NCBI RefSeq assembly: GCF_005233835.1
Contig: NZ_SZQA01000033.1
Location: 46,448 to 110,447, forward strand
DNA: 64,000 bases
Origin: Herbidospora galbida
Lineage (GTDB): Bacteria; Actinomycetota; Actinomycetes; Streptosporangiales; Streptosporangiaceae
Direction of reading: 5' to 3'
This document shows positions 56,984-64,000 of the stretch, one piece after another. Under the pieces are notes generated by a model, which did not search any database, was not told where the DNA came from, and saw only the letters and a list, made by a program, of their open reading frames with translations. The position numbers and the translations under genes were made by a program. The number at the start of each line of letters is the position of its first letter. Position 1 is the first letter of the stretch.

Positions 56984-58024
56984 CTAATTCGTTTCAGCCA
57001 CGATAACAGACTGGTCTGTAATTAGTCCCCAGCCAAAAATGCTATACCAGGCCAATGCGTGTTCACGGCCAAAATCGAGGATACCGCCATCGCGCAATTC
57101 GACGGGCAAAGAAATGGCGTGACCAAACGCGTTGTCCCCAACGAAGATCGACTGATACACGCTCTTACCTGCGGGAACGTCCGTCGCGAGGTCCGGGTTA
57201 TCGGCAGTCGGGGTACCGGTAGTAAGCTTCCGGACCTGAGTCGTCTCGATAAAGACAACGTCGTCGATCTTGCCAATCTCGCCCAGGGAGAACATTCCCG
57301 GCTGCGCGTACTTGCTCATTTCGATCCACTGCGGGTCGTCACGCAGACGCCGCGATTGGTGCGGGTGAACAAACGCCACATAACTGTCTCCCAAACGGGG
57401 GACATTCTTGGTCGCGAGGGTCTCGACAGCGTCCTTGACAAGGGCCGTCGTGAAGTTGAAAGTGCCGTCCAGGCCAGCGCGGTTGGCCGCAGCAGTGCCC
57501 TGGTCGTACGGCGACATCGGGGTGGCCGGTGGCTCCAGCGCGTACTTGTTGTAGCCGAACAGTCGCGACGTGGCAGTAAGCAGAGTATTCCGCGCGCCTT
57601 CGTCGAGATAAGTCGCCATGTTTCGGCCGAGCAAACGCGAGGCCGTGGCCATGACGTCGTCGAACGAAGCGTTCAGAAGCAATTCCGAAACGGCGATGGC
57701 ATAGCCATGCTCAGCGACGGTAATGCTGAAGGTATTAGCGGTAAGGGCCGCTGTCTGCATCCGGATACCTTCAACCAGCTGCGAGGCGCGGCCGAGGTTG
57801 TTGTATCGAACGAAATGCACTGTCAAGCCAGGTTGAACTCCGAGTTCAGTCTTCTTGACAGCAAATTGTTCGAATCGGAGAATTGGCATGGCCTGAAAGA
57901 GAATTTCCTTCGACCACAGTTGTTGGATAACCGCACCCAATTGTGTGGAACCACCAACTCCGGGAGCCGCATAAGCGGTCGGAGAAGCGGAAAGATTGGG
58001 GGTACCCGTGATTGCGCTAGGCAC
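56984..58024 (-). CDS. Major capsid protein, N4gp56 family
   Basis: The 346-residue protein matches the N4gp56-type HK97-fold capsid pattern: LWSKEILFQAMPILRFEQFA, PGLTVHFVRYNNLGRASQLV, VAEHGYAIAVSELLLNASFD, and SYVAFVHPHQSRRLRDDPQW. No cleavable prodomain is obvious. GTG start. Follows the scaffold gene. Confidence 0.93.
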   Translation of the reverse strand: MPSAITGTPNLSASPTAYAAPGVGGSTQLGAVIQQLWSKEILFQAMPILRFEQFAVKKTELGVQPGLTVHFVRYNNLGRASQLVEGIRMQTAALTANTFSITVAEHGYAIAVSELLLNASFDDVMATASRLLGRNMATYLDEGARNTLLTATSRLFGYNKYALEPPATPMSPYDQGTAAANRAGLDGTFNFTTALVKDAVETLATKNVPRLGDSYVAFVHPHQSRRLRDDPQWIEMSKYAQPGMFSLGEIGKIDDVVFIETTQVRKLTTGTPTADNPDLATDVPAGKSVYQSIFVGDNAFGHAISLPVELRDGGILDFGREHALAWYSIFGWGLITDQSVIVAETN

Positions 58025-58042
58025 TTCTGAATCGCTTTCTTA

Positions 58043-58900
58043 TCAGCCGAACATTCCATATCCGTTACCGGACGCCGATGCTCCGTGCAGGCGGTGACGG
58101 TTCGCCGCGTACTCGTTCATCGGCATGGACCTGATTTCGTCGGCCGTGTACGTCTTAGTGCCCGATTGCTGTTCCAGCGGTCCAGTCGCGCCATATCCCG
58201 TGAGGGAGGCGCCACGCGACATTGCGCCAAGCTCGGCCGAAGCCGCGCTTACCTGGTCGAGAATCTTCGCGCTCCGCGCCTTCATGGCGACGATGGAGGC
58301 TTCGATTTCGTCCCGTGTGTTTCCCGTGATCAGGTCGAGAAGCTCAGGGAGAATGTTCTCCGACTCCTCAGTGACCCGCTGACGGGTGAAGTTCTGAAGT
58401 TCAAGGAATTCCCTCTCCTTGGCTTCAAGCAGGCGCTCGTTCTCACGGGCGGCACGCTCTTGAGCGCGCTCGGCCTCAATGGCGTCGAGCCGGGCCTGCC
58501 ACTGCCGGGTGGTCTCCTCTAGCAACTCCTTGGCGGACATCTCTTCGCGCCGTTGCTGATTGACCTGTTCCTCGGCAGCCTTACGGGCTTCCTCTTCGGC
58601 CTGAGCAGCCGCTTCCCGCTCGGCCTGCCAGGTCTTCAGGATCTCGTCCTGCGAGTTGACCTTGGTAGCCAGCTGGTTCATGCGGTTGTACAGCTTGTCC
58701 TTCTCCTCGCGCCGTGCCTTCTCCAGGTCCTCGGCCGTGTAGAACGGTCCGTTGGCCGGTGGGGCAGCAGGGGGAGTGGTCGAGCTGGAGTCAGTCCACT
58801 GAGGGGCGTCATCGCTGGAACCGCCGCCGATCAGGTAGATCGGGTCGCCGTTCTTCCGATGACCAATAAGGGAGCCAGGGGTGGTGATGTTGTCTTGCAC
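58043..58900 (-). CDS. Scaffold protein
   Basis: The 285-residue protein is Asp/Ser-rich at the start, then a long Glu/Ala/Arg coiled coil (about residues 55-170; KARREEKDKLYNRMNQLATK), and a C-terminal segment rich in Ser/Gly/Asn (MSRGASLTGYGATGP). Layout and position between portal and capsid fit a scaffold. Confidence 0.85.
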   Translation of the reverse strand: MQDNITTPGSLIGHRKNGDPIYLIGGGSSDDAPQWTDSSSTTPPAAPPANGPFYTAEDLEKARREEKDKLYNRMNQLATKVNSQDEILKTWQAEREAAAQAEEEARKAAEEQVNQQRREEMSAKELLEETTRQWQARLDAIEAERAQERAARENERLLEAKEREFLELQNFTRQRVTEESENILPELLDLITGNTRDEIEASIVAMKARSAKILDQVSAASAELGAMSRGASLTGYGATGPLEQQSGTKTYTADEIRSMPMNEYAANRHRLHGASASGNGYGMFG

Positions 58901-58912
58901 TTGTCGCGAGTC

Positions 58913-60607
58913 CTAGGCGCTATCGGTGTCCGGGTCTCGGCGCTGAGGAGTTCTGCTTCCATGCGCCAGTGTCACGAGTTCGGTCATGATTTTGTGTTCA
59001 GTACCGGCCATTACCGTTGCCTGATTGGCAACAGGGTTGGTCGGGGGAGCACTCGCCGAATCCGAATTAGCGCCTGTGGGCGGTGCGGGGGCATTTTCAC
59101 CTTGCGGTGTCATTCCCGTCATTGCCAAGATAGCAGAATTGATTTGCGCCCTTATAAATTCAAGTGCGCCCTGCTCAATGGCGTCATTGCGAAGCTCTTC
59201 GAAAATCTCGGCGGCCTTTTCATCCGGGAACTCAGTCCCCAGATCCTTGAGCGCGCCGCGCTTGCTTTCGAGGCCCAGGCCCATCTTGAGCTGGATCTCG
59301 TTCAGCTTGATGAGGGTGTCGACCGGCAGCGGCGGCGGCCAGTGACACTCGGTGCGGTAGACCAGCGGGTCAGTGGGATCGATGACACTGGGCTGGCCGG
59401 GCTCGATGATCCCGTCTGTGTCAGGGTCGTAGAGCAGCGTCTCCGGCTCGAACAAAAACAAGGTGCGGAGCGCCAGTTCGTTGATCTTCCGCAGGCCGAC
59501 GCTGTAGTTGCGGACCTTGGCCTCATGCTGGGACATCAGTGGGAGGTACTGAATGGCCAGCGCAACACCCGAGGTGTTGGAGATCGCCTGCTGCTGGCCC
59601 AAGGCCGTTTCGGGGACGCCCGACATTTCGTGCATGGCGCGCTTGATCAGCTCCATGTACTGGAGCGGGCCTACGAGGTCGACGCCGTTTTCGAGCGTGT
59701 AGACCTTGGCCTCTTGGGGGACGTGCCACACCTTGTGGGCACCGACCTCGGTCGAGGGATTCTTGGCCCCCTGCATGACCGTGATCGGCTGCGAATGGTA
59801 GTTGACGATATCGCTGATCTCCGTGGCCTTTTCGTTATATTCCCTGTTCAGCGCGATGAGGTTCTCAATGTCGCTGATGCCCCAGGGCGATCCGGAGACG
59901 GAGATGTTGGGGATGTGAACGACGGGGATCTGGCCCAACCGGTTGGGCCTACGGTCGATCAACTCGTCGTTGACGTACTCTTCCACGGTGTCGTCTGTCA
60001 AGACTTCCGTGTAGGTGAATACCTGTCGAGTCCCCTCCAAGTTAGTACCCCAAAAGCGATACTTTAGCTTGAATCGGACCAAACGCTCACGATCGTGAGG
60101 ATGCCACTCAGGAAAGCATGTACTTGGATTAAGTGGCAAAATTCGGACACGCCCGGGATGGACATTCCGGGCCGAGTCGACCCAGGCCGGGTCGTAGGCG
60201 ATCTTGGCGAACGCGTCGCCGGTCACACCCCCGTTCTGCGCGACCTCGGCCAGCACGGTGGCCTTGTCGTTGTCACGCTCCCAGATCCGGTTGACCAAGG
60301 CCGGGATGATGTGCTGGTACTGCTTGGCGGCCGAGAAGGTCACGCCGCGACTGAACGAGAAGTTGTTCTTGTAGTCGCTGAGAGCCTGCGTGTAGTTGAA
60401 CGTGAGCTGAGGCTCACCCGGTGCGCGGCGGTGAGTCCAATGCATGCCCATCCACCACGCCCAATTTCGGGCATAGCGGGACAAGCGAGGACCATTTACC
60501 TCAAACTCCTCATCAGAAAGCTCCACCAGGCCTAGGGGGCTAATCGACACCGTGAGGGTCGAACCCAGGGCCTGGTGGCCAGGAGTGTAGAAATTAATGC
60601 CGCTCAA
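58913..60607 (-). CDS. Portal protein
   Basis: The 564-residue protein has the portal middle region (DIENLIALNREYNEKATEIS, SGVPETALGQQQAISNTSGV, ALAIQYLPLMSQHEAKVRNY) of the clip/stem domain, with a Pro/Ser-rich C-terminus. TTG start with GAGG upstream. It forms the dodecameric DNA channel. Confidence 0.92.
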   Translation of the reverse strand: MSGINFYTPGHQALGSTLTVSISPLGLVELSDEEFEVNGPRLSRYARNWAWWMGMHWTHRRAPGEPQLTFNYTQALSDYKNNFSFSRGVTFSAAKQYQHIIPALVNRIWERDNDKATVLAEVAQNGGVTGDAFAKIAYDPAWVDSARNVHPGRVRILPLNPSTCFPEWHPHDRERLVRFKLKYRFWGTNLEGTRQVFTYTEVLTDDTVEEYVNDELIDRRPNRLGQIPVVHIPNISVSGSPWGISDIENLIALNREYNEKATEISDIVNYHSQPITVMQGAKNPSTEVGAHKVWHVPQEAKVYTLENGVDLVGPLQYMELIKRAMHEMSGVPETALGQQQAISNTSGVALAIQYLPLMSQHEAKVRNYSVGLRKINELALRTLFLFEPETLLYDPDTDGIIEPGQPSVIDPTDPLVYRTECHWPPPLPVDTLIKLNEIQLKMGLGLESKRGALKDLGTEFPDEKAAEIFEELRNDAIEQGALEFIRAQINSAILAMTGMTPQGENAPAPPTGANSDSASAPPTNPVANQATVMAGTEHKIMTELVTLAHGSRTPQRRDPDTDSA

Positions 60608-60626
60608 CGGAGCGCTACCTCAGCCT

Positions 60627-61046
60627 TTAGTCGTTGACGACAGACGCGTTGTGACGCATGTAGTGGTCACCGCTACGTTGCACCATCTGGTAATGCACCT
60701 CGGCGTCGCGAGAGAACGCGCCCTCGGAAAACTCGCCAAGGAATGTCGGCGCTTCAACCCAGGCAGCACTACCGAGGTGGGCGCGCTCCTTCAGAGTCTC
60801 CGAAGCGGGCTTAATCCACACGGCCTTGTTGTGCGTCGGATGACCGGGCGGAGTTTCGTAACCGCTCATGACGCCCACGCCAAAGTCGCGAGGAACGTCC
60901 TGGTCAGTGCCCACACCCTCCTGGAACCGCAGCTCACCACGCCGGGCAGTGTTCGACGCGGCCTTACGCTCATACACCGAGGTCAGACGCTCCGGGTAAC
61001 GCGGAGTCGGCGCAAGCGGCGAATTGCGCTCAGGGTCGTTATACAT
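60627..61046 (-). CDS. Hypothetical head-region protein
   Basis: The 139-residue protein starting MYNDPERNSPLAPTPRYPER has AAAGGG six bases before ATG 61046. It is rich in Arg, His and Glu, with the segment DFGVGVMSGYETPPGHPTHN. Between terminase and portal it could be a minor head protein. No family recognised. Confidence 0.62.
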   Translation of the reverse strand: MYNDPERNSPLAPTPRYPERLTSVYERKAASNTARRGELRFQEGVGTDQDVPRDFGVGVMSGYETPPGHPTHNKAVWIKPASETLKERAHLGSAAWVEAPTFLGEFSEGAFSRDAEVHYQMVQRSGDHYMRHNASVVND

Positions 61047-61116
61047 TCGCAGCCCTTTCAAATCAGCTAGCTCTTTCCAGGCTAGAGTTCAAGGGCCGAA
61101 ATATATAAATGTCGTA

Positions 61117-62676
61117 TCAATACCGGCGGCGATAGAACGGGTTATCCGAGAACTGAACAGTCGGAACCGCATAATCCAAAGTCAAAACGCACGCCATCGC
61201 CAAACTGTCGGCGAAGTCGTCATGCGCGTTGGGCTCCTTCGGAGCCTCAGCCATCAGGTACGGACCCGCAAACACCTTCTCCAGCGACGTCATCTGCTGG
61301 TGAAACCGGCGCCACAACTTGGTCTCCCGCGTCTTGGCGTGCGCAGGCCACGTGATCAGACCCCGGTCCATGAGGTTGGCCAGATGCTTCCACCTCTTGG
61401 ACTGGCTGGCACGGTCAGAACCGAGCTCCTCGATCTCCGTATGCGGCATCAGCACCCGCAACCGTGAGGCCACCACATCACCCAGGCCGCCCGCGTCGAT
61501 CCCGACCTTCATGATCTTGTAGTTCGCGCAGAAATCCGTGATCCGCTCGTACTGCCGCTCCCAGTCCTGGCCGGTCAAGTCGAGCCAGTTAAGGATCCGG
61601 TGCGGATAGATGCCGTTCTCATCCGGACGATCCCAGTCGACGTGGACCACCGTGACGATCGTCGAGTCCTGCTTGCGAGCCGGATCGATCCCGATCACGA
61701 CCGGCGTGCGATGCCAGGTGTGCTCGACCTTCATGCTCTTGTCGCCGAGGGACTCCAGGCGCTCCTCGGTCGTGAACATGCCCTGCTCAAGCAACCAGAT
61801 CAACCGGTACGACAGCTTGAACTCATCCGAGTCCTCGCCGATCCGGATCATCTCCTTGCTGACGTACTTCTTATAGGAGGGGTTGGCCTTCGCCGCCTCC
61901 CTCCAATCAGCCTGGAAGTGCAGCGGCTTCTTGCCTCGGCCGAGCTGCTCCCGCTTGTTGTCCTGAATCAGCTTGTAAAAGGCGCCCTTCTCATACGAGG
62001 GCGTGCCCGTCAGGACCAAGGTCGCGTTGGTCGAGGCACCCATCGGCGAGATCGACTTGAACAGCATCCGAGCGTCAACGCCCTGAGCCTCATCCATCAG
62101 GATCAGGTGATAGGTCCGGCCTTCGATGATCGCCCGAGGATGTGCGGTCTGCCGACGCACCAACGACCCGTTCGACAGAGACAGCGTCCGGCCCTTGCCC
62201 GCGATCCTAATGTTCAAGTCCGGGTCCGACATCAACGCGACCGCCTGCTCCGAAGTCAACCGCGACACGATCCGCGAGTAGAGGTTTTCCGCCTGGTCCT
62301 CGACAGGAGCGAACGCACCCACCCACAAGCCCTTGCGGAACTTGCCCAGCAGATCCGGGTACGCAATGGCCAGCGACGGGAAGAGAATCATCGCCGTCGC
62401 CACAGTGTTGGCGACCGTCTCACTTTTTCCACTCTGCCTGGAAAATAGCGCAGTCAGCGCCGCACCGTCCCCAGTAATAAGGGACTCAAAAATCCGCCGG
62501 GCAAAAGGCCGCTGGTACGGATAAAGCGGATTGCCGCTCAACTCGTCCGTGACGAGAAGCAACCTATCCAGCAAATCCTCGACGAACTCGCGCGACAGCT
62601 CATCCAGCTCATCGTCGAGACTCGCCCGCGCTTCCTTCTCGCCATCCGTCTCGTCATCCAGAAAATCGTCGGCCAC
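61117..62676 (-). CDS. terL: Terminase large subunit
   Basis: The 519-residue protein has Walker A ALFSRQSGKSETVAN, Walker B YHLILMDEAQ, coupling motif LVLTGTPSYEKG, and an RNase H-like nuclease with VVIGIDPARKQDST, KVGIDAGG and the C-terminal Asp in AHDDFADSLAMA. It pumps and cuts DNA. No small terminase was recognised next to it. Confidence 0.95.
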   Translation of the reverse strand: MADDFLDDETDGEKEARASLDDELDELSREFVEDLLDRLLLVTDELSGNPLYPYQRPFARRIFESLITGDGAALTALFSRQSGKSETVANTVATAMILFPSLAIAYPDLLGKFRKGLWVGAFAPVEDQAENLYSRIVSRLTSEQAVALMSDPDLNIRIAGKGRTLSLSNGSLVRRQTAHPRAIIEGRTYHLILMDEAQGVDARMLFKSISPMGASTNATLVLTGTPSYEKGAFYKLIQDNKREQLGRGKKPLHFQADWREAAKANPSYKKYVSKEMIRIGEDSDEFKLSYRLIWLLEQGMFTTEERLESLGDKSMKVEHTWHRTPVVIGIDPARKQDSTIVTVVHVDWDRPDENGIYPHRILNWLDLTGQDWERQYERITDFCANYKIMKVGIDAGGLGDVVASRLRVLMPHTEIEELGSDRASQSKRWKHLANLMDRGLITWPAHAKTRETKLWRRFHQQMTSLEKVFAGPYLMAEAPKEPNAHDDFADSLAMACVLTLDYAVPTVQFSDNPFYRRRY

Positions 62677-62751
62677 AAATCATCCCTCATAAGAAAACCA
62701 TTCAATTCGAGGGTAGAAATCAACCGGCCATTTTTATGAATCCTGGAAACG

Positions 62752-62788
62752 CGAAAGCCCCCGAGCTGATTCAGCTCGGGGGCTTTCG
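62752..62788. terminator. Bidirectional terminator
   Basis: A perfect inverted repeat with 18-base arms (CGAAAGCCCCCGAGCTGA and its complement) around one base, with TTTCG on both sides. It lies between the membrane-protein gene and terminase. Confidence 0.85.
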
Positions 62789-62797
62789 TTCCCCTAC

Positions 62798-63676
62798 CTA
62801 CTGGACGAAGAGCGCCGCTTCCTCATCCAACTTCTCCTCGGCCTCGTTCAGAGCGTTCCGCCACGCCTTCGGGGTAGAGACGATCCCGAACTTCTCCAGC
62901 ATCGCTGCGCCCGTGGGACGCGGCTTCCCCAGCTTCCGTGCCCGGCGGCAAGCCGCCATCGCGATCCTCAGCACCGCGCGGTAGCCGATGTTCTCGGCTT
63001 CGATGTCGAGGTTCTCCAGGGACACAGTGGCTTCCGCGTCGTCCGCCTCGACTTCCTCTTCCTCGCTCTCGTCTTCCTCTGCGTCCTCCGTGAGGTTCTC
63101 CGGCGTCTCGTCGTCTTCCCCGGGCTGGGGAAGGTCTTCCACGAGCGTCTTGGGGCCCTTATCGGTTTCTTCCTCGGGCTGTGTTAGTTCAATGGTCGGA
63201 GGGACGGGAACTTCCCCTACCTCTCGCGCCCGGCGCCGATTCTTGATGCGGGGGGAAATGGCGGCGGCGGCGAGGACAAGCATGTGCAGGAAGGCCGCCG
63301 CAACGAGGGAAGGTACGGGGGTGACGGCCTCGACGAGGAAGAGGTTCACTTCCAGCGTGTCGTGGTCGAGGGCGTGGTTGACGCCGCCCAGGACGATCGT
63401 GAGGATCAGGCCGAATCCGGCTCCCCAGGCCGCTGACCGGCGCAGCCACTTCAGGTGCTTGGGGATGAACATGAACAGCAGGGTGCTGACCATCTCGTAG
63501 AGCACGACCATGGCGGCGACGACGATGCTTCGCCACTCCAGGCCGAGGCGCTGGCCGAGCTCGATGATCTCGGGGCCGTTGACGGCGGCGGTACCGGCCA
63601 TGCCGGTGAGTGCGCCGAAGACCAGGCAGTAGAACACCCATCGGGGGAGTTCGGCCGTATCGTTGTGCGTGGACAT
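62798..63676 (-). CDS. Membrane protein with acidic linker, possibly DUF2637-like
   Basis: The 292-residue protein has four transmembrane helices (about 10-30, 46-66, 75-95, 115-137), then a long acidic region (DEDESEEEEVEADDAEAT type) and a C-terminal helical domain (YRAVLRIAMAACRRARKLG). The four-helix part recalls DUF2637/SpdB-like actinobacterial proteins, at low confidence. ATG 63676 has AGGAGG upstream; the 15-codon extension was rejected. Confidence 0.68.
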   Translation of the reverse strand: MSTHNDTAELPRWVFYCLVFGALTGMAGTAAVNGPEIIELGQRLGLEWRSIVVAAMVVLYEMVSTLLFMFIPKHLKWLRRSAAWGAGFGLILTIVLGGVNHALDHDTLEVNLFLVEAVTPVPSLVAAAFLHMLVLAAAAISPRIKNRRRAREVGEVPVPPTIELTQPEEETDKGPKTLVEDLPQPGEDDETPENLTEDAEEDESEEEEVEADDAEATVSLENLDIEAENIGYRAVLRIAMAACRRARKLGKPRPTGAAMLEKFGIVSTPKAWRNALNEAEEKLDEEAALFVQ

Positions 63677-64000
63677 CTGGAGCCTTACCTCCTGGTGTCT
63701 GGAGAGCCCCGGAGCTGCCAAGCCATCCGGGGCTCTCGTGCGTTTGGGGACCCATTACAGGTGGCCTCACCTGCGGCTTTGCAGGAGGCCGATCCATTGG
63801 TTTCTCAGCCGATCCATCCATCCGAGACCCATTCGGGGATGGATCCCCATTGAGGATCCATCGGAAGGGGGTGGATGGGGCATGATTCGCCCGGATTGTC
63901 CGGGATCGGAAGGGAACCAGAAATCGGGCTCTGACCTGCAAGGACGCGTGGTTAGGGCTTCAACCTGCATGGATGAAACGCTTGCAACTATAAAGCGCCG
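63677..64000. promoter_or_regulatory. Non-coding leader with GATCCAT cluster and hairpin
   Basis: It contains the hairpin GAGAGCCCCGGA/TCCGGGGCTCTC (63702-63737) and a cluster of GATCCAT heptamers (63791, 63811, 63855, and inverted at 63839). GGGGATGGATCCCC (63836-63849) is a palindrome. Upstream of the packaging operon, it may hold a late promoter or a packaging site. No gene was seen. Confidence 0.5.

Noticed and set aside
63189..63941. Minus-strand 250-codon frame overlapping the membrane protein
   Set aside because: Arg/Pro/His-rich frame shadow; the overlapping frame has transmembrane helices and a good ribosome site.
63767..63970. Possible 67-codon minus-strand gene at the right end
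   Set aside because: No ribosome site, no domain, and it runs through the GATCCAT cluster and palindromes.
1..64000. CRISPR arrays, insertion sequences, integrase and immunity repressor
   Set aside because: No regularly spaced repeat-spacer array, transposase, integrase or CI-type repressor was recognised on either strand; short repeats found are operators, iterons or hairpins.

Overview
The window is part of the genome of a large, lytic-looking tailed phage with a contractile tail (myovirus morphology) that infects a high-GC Gram-positive actinobacterium. The evidence for the host is the high GC content, frequent GTG and TTG starts, a WhiB-like regulator, an r1t-type holin and a homologue of the sporulation protein SpoVS. 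No integrase, excisionase or immunity repressor was recognised here. Almost everything is on the minus strand, so transcription runs from high to low coordinates. The exceptions are a small plus-strand island (1545-3505) and one plus-strand tRNA-Pro (18670-18746).

Layout in transcription order. Positions 63676-33475 are the virion module: a membrane protein, large terminase, a head protein, portal, scaffold, N4gp56-type major capsid, neck and connector proteins, a collagen-like neck-region fibre, sheath, tube, tail chaperones with a possible +1 frameshift, and a tape measure with two muralytic domains. Then come the baseplate proteins (tube initiator, LysM, gpD hub, gpV spike, gp25, gpJ), a pair of tandem paralogues, an adhesin with carbohydrate-binding modules, and a repeat-rich fibre. 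Positions 33454-32873 hold a holin and a second small membrane protein.

Positions 32768-17385 are the replication module: an early protein, a replication initiator whose own gene carries four regularly spaced palindromic iterons (a candidate origin), DnaC-like loader, DnaB helicase, DnaG-type primase, SNF2-type helicase, a MerR-type HTH protein, a candidate ssDNA-binding protein, DNA polymerase I, class II ribonucleotide reductase and RecA. Positions 17021-13662 form an RNA-repair cassette (Rnl1-like ligase, RlaP nucleotidyltransferase, Pnkp kinase-phosphatase, and a second short ligase). This is followed by an Hjc-type resolvase, WhiB-like protein, Cas4/RecB-type nuclease, a ThyX fused to an extra N-terminal domain, dNMP kinase, RuvC-like resolvase, SpoVS homologue, small proteins, a CHAP endolysin and a Tad2-family (DUF2829) anti-Thoeris protein.

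Positions 4828-3647 carry 14 tRNA genes. The combination of many tRNAs, a full RNA-repair pathway and a Tad2 protein suggests a phage built to survive host defences that cut tRNA or use cyclic-nucleotide signals. ThyX, dNMP kinase and ribonucleotide reductase supply nucleotides for its own replisome. The left end (1-1471) has a HAD-like protein and a nucleotidyltransferase-fold protein on the minus strand. The plus-strand island converges on the tRNA cluster at a strong two-way terminator.
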